Assembly: GCA_016928075.1 (NCBI GenBank)
Contig: JAFGLJ010000028.1
Span: 1 to 64,000, forward strand
Reading direction: 5' to 3'
Length of the DNA: 64,000 bases
DNA from: Bacteroidales bacterium
GTDB taxonomy: Bacteria > Bacteroidota > Bacteroidia > Bacteroidales > VadinHA17
Shown one piece after another: positions 43,924 to 52,304 of the stretch. The first letter of the stretch is position 1. Every line of letters begins with the position of its first letter. Under the pieces are notes generated by a model. It worked only from the letters and a program-made list of their open reading frames with translations, was not told the DNA's origin and made no database searches. Made by a program: the position numbers and the translations under genes.

Positions 43924-44577
43924 ATGAAAATTGCCAATGTTCTGAAAACCGGGCTTATAATAATTATTTTAAGCAAGTACAACTTCCTCTCCGGACAGGA
44001 GATTCTATCTCCATCCTGATTTTTCGGTCATGAAATGGGGGCTGATTATAAACTGGTGCTTTATGATGACCTGATTGGGTATTATTATCATCTGGATAAA
44101 CACTCAGAAAGGATCCGGTTTCGGGATGTTGGAAAAACAACAAAAGGGCGGTCCTTGCTCCTGTTGGGATTTCAAACCCTACCAACATTCAAAACCTGGC
44201 CAAACATCAAGAGGCCCAGAATGCAATTGCTGATCCAAGGCTTATTACCAGTGAAGAGGGAAATAATCGCCTTATTCATGACAGCAGGATAGTGGTATGG
44301 ATCAATTGTCAGCTGCATTCAACTGAAGCGGCAGCCAGCCAGATGGCTCCTGAACTGGCGTATGACCTGGTTACCGGTAAGACTCCTGAGATAGAATCTG
44401 CTTGAGAGCGGATGGATTCGTGGTGCAAACCTTATTGAAGGCCAATCCGCAATACTTGAAATCAAACAAGGGCAGGGTAAGATTGTACTACTTGGTTTCA
44501 GAGTACAGCACAGGACGCAGACGCATTCAACATTCCGTATTCTCTTTAATGCAATTCACCTCAGTACATTTGATTAA
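43924..44577 (+). pseudogene. Decayed M14 zinc carboxypeptidase
   Basis: Pieces of a once ~800-aa exported M14 peptidase are in order: signal peptide and SGQEILSPS, stop TGA at 44017-44019, then in the same frame ADYKLVLYDDLIGYYYHLD and FRDVGKTTKGRSLLL. A frame change near 44165 leads to ISNPTNIQNLAKHQ and VVWINCQLHSTEAAASQMAP, which holds the zinc-binding H-x-x-E. After 44400 the frame jumps to GKIVLLGFRVQHRTQTHSTF and FRILFNAIHLSTFD, the usual C terminus of such proteins, so the middle (several hundred codons) is deleted. At least three inactivating events are visible. Confidence 0.82.
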
Positions 44578-44593
44578 TAAAAATGAATATTAT

Positions 44594-44623
44594 GGACGAG
44601 AATATTGTTATTGATATTCGTCC
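44594..44623 (+). terminator. Hairpin after the pseudogene, possible terminator
   Basis: GGACGAGAATAT pairs with ATATTCGTCC around TGTTATTG, with one bulged G. It lies just after the decayed peptidase, where the long plus-strand locus ends and a minus-strand gene converges. A T-tract does not follow directly, so the role is tentative. Confidence 0.45.
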
Positions 44624-44682
44624 TGTTGTCATGATATCAGAATATATAGTTAAAAATTCCTTTCTCGGGTAGTAGTATTTTA

Positions 44683-45012
44683 TTAAAAGATCTTAGCCAG
44701 GTAATACATTATCCCTGCCAGGAATAAAATACTAATTATCAGCGCTTCTGTCCTTCGCTCTCCTTTTGTTACCCTCTGATACCAGTAATAACTGTTTGGA
44801 ATAAGGCCAATGGTTATTATTGCAACCAGTAAGAATGTATCTGACGGGAGAAAAACGTAGCAGATAAAAAATGCAAGAATTGTCAGGTATGATAATATAG
44901 CTGCTATAGTAATATTCTCTGATTGAATAAATTGCAAATTTCTCAGGATATCAAGGATAACCAGGAGAATTATTATGATTAATAAAATTATGTTAACGCT
45001 GAATCCTGCCAT
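44683..45012 (-). CDS. Small integral membrane protein
   Basis: A 109-aa protein that is mostly four hydrophobic helices: IILLIIIILLVILDILR, IAAILSYLTILAFFICYVFL, FLLVAIITIGLIPNSYYW and LIISILFLAGIMYYLA. A basic loop (RVTKGERRTE) precedes the last helix. No family is recognised. It stands alone, convergent with the pseudogene region and divergent from the DPP III gene. Confidence 0.55.
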   Translation of the reverse strand: MAGFSVNIILLIIIILLVILDILRNLQFIQSENITIAAILSYLTILAFFICYVFLPSDTFLLVAIITIGLIPNSYYWYQRVTKGERRTEALIISILFLAGIMYYLAKIF

Positions 45013-45086
45013 GGGATAGTTAGTTGATTAGAATAGCCTACTAAATATAGCATATTTCCCAGAATAGGGCAATAACTGTAATATAT

Positions 45087-45120
45087 GCAGGGAGCAGGGA
45101 GCAGGGAGCAGGGGGCAGGG
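45087..45120. repeat. GCAGGGA tandem repeat
   Basis: About five copies of a 7-bp unit GCAGGGA with one G insertion. The same unit occurs at 46905-46934 and, reversed, at 59841-59890, always in intergenic DNA. The number of copies may vary between strains. Confidence 0.75.
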
Positions 45121-45255
45121 AAGTTGATAAGAGGTTGATAAGGATTATACTATAAATTCGAATCATGGTGTGTTTAAACTACTAAACCTCTAAAATCACT
45201 TAAACTCTATTAAATTTCTTACCTTAGCATTCATTACTGAAAAACCCAAAAAACA

Positions 45256-46890
45256 ATGAAAACACGTATAATAAACATGCTGGTCATCCTGCTTGCAGTG
45301 ATAATGGCAGGATGTGTTACAACAGAAACTGAATACGATCAAGAAATGAAAGACAAGCTTGCACAATTTGACGAGGTTACCCTGGAAACGGACCTCAGCT
45401 GGTTAAGCGACAGCGAGAAGGAAATAATTGGCATCCTGATTGAAGTGGCAGATATTATGGACGATATATTCTGGATGCAGGCCTATGGTGATAAGGAAGA
45501 ACTGCTTGAGAGCATTGATAGTGAATATGCCAGGGAATATGCATTGATCCATTACGGCCCCTGGGACCGCCTTAAAAATAATGAACCGTTTATTCCCGGT
45601 GTGGGGCCAAAGCCGGCCATGGCACAGTTTTACCCCGAGGATATGACCGTTGAGGAATTTGAGGCATGGGACAATCCTGACAAGACAAGTCTGTATACAC
45701 TTGTTCGTCGCGATGAAGAGGGAAACCTGGTTACCGTTCCCTATTCCGAAGCGTACAAGGAAAAGCATGAGAAGGCAGCTGAGCTCATGCGCAAGGCAGC
45801 AGAAATAGCAGAAGATGAAGGTCTGAAGAATTACCTTAATGCACGTGCCGAGGCACTGCTGACAGATATATACCAGCCAAGTGATTTTGCATGGATGGAG
45901 ATGAAGGAATCAAATATCGATTTTGTGGTCGGGCCTATTGAAAATTACGAGGACGGCCTGTTCGGTTACAAGGCTGCACATGAGTCGTTCGTACTGGTAA
46001 AAGACCCTGACTGGAGTGCCAGGCTGGCTAAATTCAATGCCATGCTGACCGACCTGCAGGCCGGTTTGCCCGTTGCAGAGGAATATAAATCTGAAACGCC
46101 GGGCACCGATGCCGATATGAATGTTTATTATGCACTCTATTATGCAGGTGACTGCAATGCGGGTAGCAAGACAATAGCCATTAACCTACCCAACGACCCC
46201 GAGATACACCTGGCCGTGGGCAGCCGTAAGCTGCAGCTGAAGAATGCCATGGAAGCCAAATTTAACAAGATACTTGTTCTCATTGCCAATATACTTATCG
46301 ACGAGAGCCAGCGTCAGTATATAACCTTTGATGCCTTCTTCGAAAACACCACCTTCCACGAAGTATCACATGGTATGGGTATAAAAAATACCATCAATGG
46401 CAAAGGAACTGTCAGGGAAGCACTTAAAGAACAGTATTCGGCACTCGAAGAAGCAAAAGCCGATATCATGGGCCTTTACCTTGTAACCAAACTCTACGAG
46501 ATGGGTGAACTGAGCAGCGGGGAGGTAATGAATAATTACGTTACCTTCTTTTCCGGTATCTTCCGCTCCAGCCGCTTCGGCGCAGCCAGTGCCCATGGCA
46601 AGGCCAATATGCTCAGTATGAAATATTTTGCCGACAATAATGCTTTCGTTTACCAGGATGACGGTACCTATATGGTCAATTTCGAGAAGATGAAAAGTGC
46701 GGTGGAATCACTGGTTGAAAAAATACTTACAGTACAGGGTGATGGTGACTACGAGGCTGCAAAAGAATGGATCGAGAATGACGGTGTGATGACCGAACAG
46801 CTGCGTGCCGATCTCGATAAGGTGAACGAGGCAGGTATTCCTGTGGATATTGTGTTTAAGCAGGGGAAAGATGTGCTAGGCCTGGAATAG
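45256..46890 (+). CDS. Dipeptidyl-peptidase III-like metallopeptidase (M49) with HExxH site
   Basis: A 544-aa zinc peptidase of the DPP III type, with lipobox MAGC at Cys 20. The catalytic motif is FHEVSHGMG near residue 372, that is HExxH rather than the HExxxH of eukaryotic DPP III; the second metal motif is EEAKADIMG near residue 400. Upstream LHYGPWDRL- and FIPGVGPKPAMAQFYPEDM-type segments match bacterial M49 relatives sometimes labelled dihydrofolate reductase or Zn hydrolase. It would remove dipeptides in the periplasm. It is a single gene, 243 bp from the membrane protein; TACCTTAG at 45220 is a weak -7 box. Confidence 0.8.
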   Translation: MKTRIINMLVILLAVIMAGCVTTETEYDQEMKDKLAQFDEVTLETDLSWLSDSEKEIIGILIEVADIMDDIFWMQAYGDKEELLESIDSEYAREYALIHYGPWDRLKNNEPFIPGVGPKPAMAQFYPEDMTVEEFEAWDNPDKTSLYTLVRRDEEGNLVTVPYSEAYKEKHEKAAELMRKAAEIAEDEGLKNYLNARAEALLTDIYQPSDFAWMEMKESNIDFVVGPIENYEDGLFGYKAAHESFVLVKDPDWSARLAKFNAMLTDLQAGLPVAEEYKSETPGTDADMNVYYALYYAGDCNAGSKTIAINLPNDPEIHLAVGSRKLQLKNAMEAKFNKILVLIANILIDESQRQYITFDAFFENTTFHEVSHGMGIKNTINGKGTVREALKEQYSALEEAKADIMGLYLVTKLYEMGELSSGEVMNNYVTFFSGIFRSSRFGAASAHGKANMLSMKYFADNNAFVYQDDGTYMVNFEKMKSAVESLVEKILTVQGDGDYEAAKEWIENDGVMTEQLRADLDKVNEAGIPVDIVFKQGKDVLGLE

Positions 46891-46904
46891 CACAGGGCAC
46901 AGAG

Positions 46905-46934
46905 AGCAGGGAGCAGGGAGCAGGGAGCAGGGAG
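46905..46934. repeat. GCAGGGA tandem repeat, second copy
   Basis: Four copies of the 7-bp unit directly after the DPP III stop codon, followed by the TTTTGCAGGAAGATT flank of the neighbouring palindromes. Confidence 0.75.
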
Positions 46935-46965
46935 AATTTTGCAGGAAGATTACTAGGATTCCCAA

Positions 46966-47035
46966 CCGTAGAGACGCCAGGCATGGCGTCTAAATGGAAT
47001 TTTGCAGAAAGTAGAGGCGCAATATCTTGCGCCTC
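46966..47035. repeat. Two dispersed palindromes, GTAGAGACGC family
   Basis: AGACGCCA (46972-46979) pairs with TGGCGTCT (46984-46991), and GAGGCGCAA (47014-47022) pairs with TTGCGCCTC (47027-47035). The flank TTTTGCAG appears before and after each. Same family as the elements at 3990-4076 and 7465-7490. Confidence 0.75.
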
Positions 47036-47068
47036 GATAAATTTTGCAGGATAGGTAAAATATTATTC

Positions 47069-47154
47069 ACCCCCTCCGGGGCTGTAAATATTTTTTTCGT
47101 ATCCCGTTCCCACAGGTAAGACTGTGGCTATTGCTGTTTACCGCCGCAGGCGGT
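47069..47154. other. Three small hairpins in the gap before the PadR gene
   Basis: CCCC/GGGG around TCC near 47072, CCACAG (47110-47115) with CTGTGG (47122-47127), and ACCGCC (47140-47145) with GGCGGT (47149-47154). The first is followed, after CTGTAAATA, by a run of T, so it may end the DPP III transcript. The others have no evident role. Confidence 0.4.
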
Positions 47155-47213
47155 ATAAGCCCGAAACAGGTAAGTGCCGGATAGGTAGCAATATGAAAAA
47201 TTCTTATATATAA

Positions 47214-47244
47214 TTTGCATATATATAAAATAGTTATATATTTG
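47214..47244 (+). promoter_or_regulatory. Bacteroidota-type promoter of the PadR gene
   Basis: TTTG (47214-47217), 19 bp spacer, TATATTTG (47237-47244) is a full match to the Bacteroidota primary-sigma consensus (TTTG-N19-21-TAnnTTTG). Transcription should begin around 47249-47251, at or next to the ATG of the PadR gene, so the message may be leaderless. Confidence 0.7.
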
Positions 47245-47248
47245 CATT

Positions 47249-47581
47249 ATGATAGCAAATGATTTGTTAAAAGGTACCTTAAGAACGATCGTTCTGAAAT
47301 TATTGGCTGATAACAGAAGGATGTACGGATACGAGATTACCAAGAAAGTAGAGGAGCTTTCTGATGGGAAGATTGTCCTTACATTCGGTGCGCTCTACCC
47401 GGTTTTGCATAAACTGGAGGCTGACGGACATATTAAGACAGATATCGAATATATCGGTAAGCGTGTCCGGAAGTATTACACTCTTACAGAGGTGGGAAGA
47501 TCATGGGCAGAACGAAAAGTTGATGAGTTTTTTGATTTTGTAAACACATTGACTTACGTACTGAAACCAACTCCCGCCTGA
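47249..47581 (+). CDS. PadR-family transcriptional regulator
   Basis: A 110-aa winged-helix repressor of the PadR type. Its core is LRTIVLKLLADNRRMYGYEI followed by TKKVEEL, the recognition segment LTFGALYPVLHKLEADGHI and the wing RVRKYYTLTEVGR. It lies 1 bp before the GldL-like membrane gene, and it probably controls that gene and itself in response to a small molecule or membrane stress, as many PadR pairs do. A strong promoter lies directly at its start. Confidence 0.92.
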   Translation: MIANDLLKGTLRTIVLKLLADNRRMYGYEITKKVEELSDGKIVLTFGALYPVLHKLEADGHIKTDIEYIGKRVRKYYTLTEVGRSWAERKVDEFFDFVNTLTYVLKPTPA

Positions 47582-47582
47582 T

Positions 47583-48803
47583 ATGATTGCTGACATCATT
47601 GATGATAATGTCGATCGTATAAGAATAGATATTATCAATCTTGGTTTAACATATGAACCTCTGGTTGATGATGTCTTGGACCATCTATGCTGCATGGTTG
47701 AGGAAAACATGGAGAATGGCGATTCTTTTGAAAATTCATATGCGAAAGCCTTTATCTCCATAGGTGATAACCGCCTGCCTGAGTTACAGCATCAGACCTT
47801 ACTTCTTTTAAATAAAAAACACCAAAAAATGAAAAAGCTTACATATTTCCTGGGACTGGCTTCAGCAATAATACTGCTATTTGGAGCTATATCAAAACAT
47901 ATGCACTGGCCGGGTGCGGGTATTGAATTAACACTGGGACTTTTAGTGATAATACTTGGATTCCTGCCACTGTATTTAATAGTAACATACCGTGAACAGA
48001 CTGATAAAAAAAGTATTATCTATCCGGTTGTTGCATATCTGACAATTGCCTTTCTGCTAACAGCGGCCGTATTCAGGATTCAGCACTGGCCAGCTGCACG
48101 GATTGTTACAACTATAGGGCTGGCCATTCTTATTATTGGATTTGTGCCACTCTATATTGTGAATGCTTTCCAGAAGGCCAGGAAAGGTAAGGTTAACCCG
48201 GCTTATATCATATTGTTGCTTGTTGGCGTGGCAATTATCGCGCTGATGTTTAATGTCAGATTCGGGAAAGAGGCTCTTGATACTTACAGGAATGAAGCGA
48301 TATTGAACGAAAGCAGGATTTTTGAGACTGAACATCAGATCCAGCTTATTATAGATAGTGCAATAGAGAATGAACATAAAGCCCTGGATGAAATACAGGA
48401 AATACATGCTGAGGCAGAGAATCTTCAAAAAATGATTGACGAAATGTTAGACAAGCTGCTGGCGTCAGTTAATGAAGAGGGTTCCTCCCTGGAAGAACTC
48501 AGGAAAATGGACTATGAAGGAGCAGGAAGGGATGTAATAGTAAAAAGTGGTTGGGCAAGAGATTTCATTACGAGTGCAAGGAAGTTTAGAAACAATCTTA
48601 CGGAGATTGTTGACGATCCGGTTACCGTGAACCAGATCCAGGATCACCTCGAATTTACCGGGAGTGTCTGGTTTATGGAATTCGGACCTGAAGAGGTTAT
48701 ATATGATCCCGTAATAAAGATCTATTATAAACATACGGATGTCTCAAAAGGGATTGCCCTTGCTGAATATGTAGCAATTAGCAGTTTGATGGATTCTGAG
48801 TAA
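47583..48803 (+). CDS. PadR-linked membrane protein with duplicated GldL-like segment
   Basis: A 406-aa protein. A cytoplasmic N-terminal helical region of about 80 residues (IADIIDDNVDRIRIDIINLG, LDHLCCMVEENMENG) resembles the domain carried by PadR-paired membrane proteins. Two similar helix pairs follow, each with an HWP motif at its middle: AIILLFGAISKHMHWPGAG and FLLTAAVFRIQHWPAARIV, resembling the membrane segment of the gliding motor protein GldL; a fifth helix (YIILLLVGVAIIALMF) leads to a C-terminal coiled-coil-rich domain. Gliding is not implied: gldK, gldM and gldN are absent. It is co-transcribed with the PadR regulator. Confidence 0.72.
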   Translation: MIADIIDDNVDRIRIDIINLGLTYEPLVDDVLDHLCCMVEENMENGDSFENSYAKAFISIGDNRLPELQHQTLLLLNKKHQKMKKLTYFLGLASAIILLFGAISKHMHWPGAGIELTLGLLVIILGFLPLYLIVTYREQTDKKSIIYPVVAYLTIAFLLTAAVFRIQHWPAARIVTTIGLAILIIGFVPLYIVNAFQKARKGKVNPAYIILLLVGVAIIALMFNVRFGKEALDTYRNEAILNESRIFETEHQIQLIIDSAIENEHKALDEIQEIHAEAENLQKMIDEMLDKLLASVNEEGSSLEELRKMDYEGAGRDVIVKSGWARDFITSARKFRNNLTEIVDDPVTVNQIQDHLEFTGSVWFMEFGPEEVIYDPVIKIYYKHTDVSKGIALAEYVAISSLMDSE

Positions 48804-48817
48804 GCAGGACTCCTTGT

Positions 48818-51598
48818 TTACCTGTAGATAAGGTATTTACGTCTTATCTCAAGGAATTCTTCAATATCCTGCCGGCATGCTTCGACAACCTGTTCAACTG
48901 TGGTGCCGGGTTCATCGAGCATCTTCAGAAGGGGAGGAGGCGACCATACAAGTGAATCGGGGCTGTTTTTACGGTAAGCATCGATAATATGAAGTGTTGT
49001 TTCCACGGACCTGTAATCCCTGTAATCGGTTACCATGACTTCGACGCCACCGCTCATCATGTTCCATGGTTTACCCCGGGGGTTAGGTAAAGTATCAAAG
49101 TTATAGGGTATAAAGTATGCCGGCCTGAACATGACCCCGGGTATTGCCCTGCTGTTGAGGTCTGCAGCAGCCTGTTCGGCATTTATCCATGTTGAGCCTG
49201 TCAGCAGGAAAGGTTTGGTTGTACCCCTGCCCTCGGAGATATTTGACCTTTCAAAAAGACACTGGCCGGGGTATACTGCTGCTGTTTCAAAGTTGCCCAT
49301 ATTGGGTGAGGTCATAACCCAGAGCAGTCCGGTCTCGGGCCATAGCATATTCCTTCGCCAGCCTTTCATCTGTATTACTTCAAGGTTTGCACCGAAGCCT
49401 TCCATCTCGTTCCACATCATGGCCAGTTCACCGTAGGTCATTCCATGTCGTAATGGCAGGGGGTGCCTGAAGATGCCTCCCATATCAAGCGTAGGCCCTT
49501 CCACTATACGTCCGCCCAGCGGGTTGGGCCTGTCGAGGACAATAAAAGTTATACCGGCTTCAGCACAAGCCTCCATGGCAAATGACATGGAATATTTGAA
49601 GGTATACCAGGCGGAGCCTACTCCCTGGATATCGAAAATGAGTATATCAAGATCCTGCAGCCATTCCTTACGGGGAGCCAGTGAATCGCCATAAAGGCTG
49701 TAAACGGGTATGCCTGTTACTGGATCCGGTTCACCTTCCATGATTATTTTACCCTGCCTTGCGCCCCGCACGCCGTGTTCGGCACCGAAGAGCGCCACCA
49801 GGTTAACACCCGGAGTGCCTGCCAGGATATCGATGCTGCTTCTCAGGTCGGATCCTACAGCGGAAGGATTGGTTATCAGGCCTACTCTTTTATTCATTAT
49901 CAGGTCGAGGTGATCTTCTATGAGTACGTCTATCCCTGGTTTAACTGCAGGCTCTTCGTATGCAGCCGGCCGTTGCATGACCGGGTATTGAGCCATTAGC
50001 TCCTCAAGTGAGGGAGCAACATCATAAGAGATACCTGTAACGGTTTTTTCAACCACACTGCTTTCGTTACCGTACCTGTCGACAGCACTAACTGCAACCT
50101 GTTTAAGTGGTGTAAGTATTTCTGCTCTGCTGGTGATAGATTGACGGTCATCACTTTCGAGCAGATCAGTATTGATATCAAATGCAGGAACAGTGATGTT
50201 ATTTATTCCCTTCCCATAAATATTATAACCCCATAAGGGACCGTATCTGTTGTATACCACCCAACCGGGGATATCGTCAAAATTGGTATGAGTCCAGGAA
50301 ATGCGCAGGGAGTCTTTTTCATGGGTAATGGTGAACGATGGTGGCTGCGGATTTTTATTGTCGAGCCAGGGAGAGGGTGGTACCAGGGCTTCTTTTTCGT
50401 ATGGTCCCTCCGAGATGGCACTTACCAGTTCAGGATTGAGAGCCAGGGGCCCGATGCTCCAGTGAACCACCCCGGGGCTTTGGGGCAGCATGCCACGGGT
50501 TACCATTATCTGGCTGATAGTTTCAATTATTGCCCTTTCACCCGTATACCTGCCAATATTTATACCAGGCCACAGGTGGCGATTTTTTTTATTTTCCTTT
50601 GACCACCAGCCAAGGAGCACAGGGTAACTCTGTTCCATCTGTCCAACGGGCCAATAAAGTTGCGGCGCATAATAATCGATCCATCCTTTATTGAGCCACA
50701 GGCGCGCATCGGCATACAGCACCTCATGCTGGTCGAAGCCGGATACTGAAGGGGGATTATAGGGTCGCCAGATGCCAAAGGGGCTCAGGCCGAACTTCAC
50801 GTGAGGCTTTTCATCTTTTATACCCTCATATACTCGCTTGATGAAGGCATTTACGTTTTCCCTTCTCCAGTCGCTGCGGCTGAGCTTTCCACCGCTATCA
50901 AGATAAGCCTGCCAGCTTTCATCATCAGGGAAGTCATTGAAATTGTTATAGTCGGGGTAGGGGTAGAAGTAATCGTCAAAATGAATACCATCGAGATCAT
51001 AGCGGCGCACCAGGTCCATCACCACATTGAAAGAATGGTCCTGTGTTGCCTCCAGTGCCGGGTCGAGCCACCAGTATCCCCTTTCCAGGAAGAGGGCAAG
51101 CCCAGGCTTCCTTTTTACTATTGAGGTTTCAGTTACCGGTCCGCCTGCCACATGATGGGCACGATATGGATTGAGCCATGCATGCAGTTCCATGCCCCTT
51201 TTATGGGCCTCGTTAATCCAGAATTCCAGGGGGTCGTAAAAAGGTTCCGGCGCCCGGCCCTGTTCCCCGGTAAGGTAATATGACCATGGTTCAAGGTCAC
51301 TTTGATATAGTGCGTCACAATGCGGTCGCACCTGGAAAATAACGGCATTGAAATTATTCTCGTGCAGGAGGTCGAGCAGTTCAATGGCATCTTTTTTCTG
51401 CTCTTCAACGGGCATGCCCGGCTCAGCGGGCCAGTTGATGTTGGCCACCGTGGCCACCCAGGCAGCCCGGAACTCTCGTACGGCCGATGGTGTGCGGCCC
51501 GAAGGGTCGCCCGTAACGAGCTGCCGGCTGGTGTAGCATCTTGTTAATGTGAGGAATAGAATTATTGTAACCGTAAAAAGTGCAGCTCTTCTGTACAT
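48818..51598 (-). CDS. GHL10 glycosidase-NamZ (GH171, DUF1343) fusion lipoprotein
   Basis: A 926-aa lipoprotein (lipobox LTLTRC). Residues about 45-420 are a GHL10 (DUF187-type) glycosidase domain: FRAAWVATVANINWPAEPG, NNFNAVIFQVRPHCDALYQS and GMELHAWLNPYRAHH. A FnIII-like domain (about 440-525) follows, and the last 375 residues are DUF1343, the exo-beta-N-acetylmuramidase NamZ family (GH171): KRVGLITNPSAVGSD, VALFGAEHGVRG, ILIFDIQGVGSAWYTF and FIVLDRPNPLGG. The fusion would cut peptidoglycan-derived sugars in the periplasm. The ATG at 51596-51598 is preferred over 51667, since it begins a normal lipoprotein signal. NamZ releases MurNAc, whereas GHL10 activity is uncertain. Confidence 0.88.
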   Translation of the reverse strand: MYRRAALFTVTIILFLTLTRCYTSRQLVTGDPSGRTPSAVREFRAAWVATVANINWPAEPGMPVEEQKKDAIELLDLLHENNFNAVIFQVRPHCDALYQSDLEPWSYYLTGEQGRAPEPFYDPLEFWINEAHKRGMELHAWLNPYRAHHVAGGPVTETSIVKRKPGLALFLERGYWWLDPALEATQDHSFNVVMDLVRRYDLDGIHFDDYFYPYPDYNNFNDFPDDESWQAYLDSGGKLSRSDWRRENVNAFIKRVYEGIKDEKPHVKFGLSPFGIWRPYNPPSVSGFDQHEVLYADARLWLNKGWIDYYAPQLYWPVGQMEQSYPVLLGWWSKENKKNRHLWPGINIGRYTGERAIIETISQIMVTRGMLPQSPGVVHWSIGPLALNPELVSAISEGPYEKEALVPPSPWLDNKNPQPPSFTITHEKDSLRISWTHTNFDDIPGWVVYNRYGPLWGYNIYGKGINNITVPAFDINTDLLESDDRQSITSRAEILTPLKQVAVSAVDRYGNESSVVEKTVTGISYDVAPSLEELMAQYPVMQRPAAYEEPAVKPGIDVLIEDHLDLIMNKRVGLITNPSAVGSDLRSSIDILAGTPGVNLVALFGAEHGVRGARQGKIIMEGEPDPVTGIPVYSLYGDSLAPRKEWLQDLDILIFDIQGVGSAWYTFKYSMSFAMEACAEAGITFIVLDRPNPLGGRIVEGPTLDMGGIFRHPLPLRHGMTYGELAMMWNEMEGFGANLEVIQMKGWRRNMLWPETGLLWVMTSPNMGNFETAAVYPGQCLFERSNISEGRGTTKPFLLTGSTWINAEQAAADLNSRAIPGVMFRPAYFIPYNFDTLPNPRGKPWNMMSGGVEVMVTDYRDYRSVETTLHIIDAYRKNSPDSLVWSPPPLLKMLDEPGTTVEQVVEACRQDIEEFLEIRRKYLIYR

Positions 51599-51681
51599 CT
51601 GAATTGTTCTTATTGGTATAACATTAAATAGTAAAAATAGTAAAAGTGGAATTACATTTGAAAACAAGTTGAATTGAAAAA

Positions 51682-51755
51682 GTTTAAGTGGTTTAAGTGG
51701 TTTAAGTGGTTTAGGGGAGCAGTACTAATTAAACTCTTAAACCACTTAAACCACT
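51682..51755. repeat. Tandem GTTTAAGTG repeat with inverted copy
   Basis: Four copies of the unit TTTAAGTGG (51682-51714) are followed after 21 bp by the complementary CTTAAACCACTTAAACCACT (51736-51755). The arms can pair as a long hairpin in the gap between the VOC gene and the NamZ fusion gene and may end the VOC transcript. Confidence 0.65.
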
Positions 51756-51764
51756 GATTCAGAC

Positions 51765-51792
51765 ATCCCCCTAACCCCCTTGAAAGGGGGAT
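51765..51792. repeat. Dispersed ATCCCCC...GGGGGAT palindrome
   Basis: ATCCCCC (51765-51771) pairs with GGGGGAT (51786-51792), with CCCCCTT/AAAGGGGG extending the inner part. Related copies lie at 57479-57528 and 58741-58835, and a half-copy at 61116-61124. Confidence 0.7.
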
Positions 51793-51799
51793 CCGTTGG

Positions 51800-52183
51800 T
51801 TAATCAAAATGAAATTCCATGAGTTCTATGGGTGCGCCATTATGCTCGATCATGGCAACCCTGACGCCGGCAGAGGGCTTGTTTGGCGGGGTGATCACCC
51901 TGAAGCCCCGTGCCGACAGTTCATGATCAAGATCAGTAACAACAAAAGCCAGGTGCGGAACTGTTTGTATAAGCCTGTCAACAGGGCTGTCTTTTTCGAA
52001 CCTCATCCATTCAATCCCGAAAGGACTGCTTTCAAATCCTGATACATAGAATTTGAATTGCGGCAGGTATTTCTCACCAGGTATTGTTTTATCAGTGGGT
52101 ATACCCAGGTGGTGATATTTCCAGCCCCATTCTTCTGTGGCAAGGGGCGGTTGGTGATCTAAGCGGTTTTTTTTCAAAATCAA
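51800..52183 (-). CDS. VOC-family (glyoxalase-fold) protein
   Basis: A 127-aa vicinal-oxygen-chelate fold protein. The pattern KYHHLGIPTD near residue 22 gives the first metal histidine, PHLAFVVTDLD near residue 77 the second, and IELMEFHFD at the end the last glutamate. Length fits a one-module member. The reaction is unknown. It is transcribed on its own or with the NamZ fusion, 200 bp upstream of that gene's start. A longer N terminus is not available, as a stop lies just upstream. Confidence 0.78.
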   Translation of the reverse strand: MILKKNRLDHQPPLATEEWGWKYHHLGIPTDKTIPGEKYLPQFKFYVSGFESSPFGIEWMRFEKDSPVDRLIQTVPHLAFVVTDLDHELSARGFRVITPPNKPSAGVRVAMIEHNGAPIELMEFHFD

Positions 52184-52304
52184 ATTTGCTTTTATCTATT
52201 ATTGTTTAAATGCGTATTTAATAATTTATACGCACATATCTGAATCTTTAAAATTGTTTTTATTTCACTTTGCTAAGATAGTCAGATATGCAAATTAAAA
52301 ATGC

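Noticed and set aside
45087-45120. CRISPR array
   Set aside because: The unit is only 7 bp, with no spacers or cas genes.
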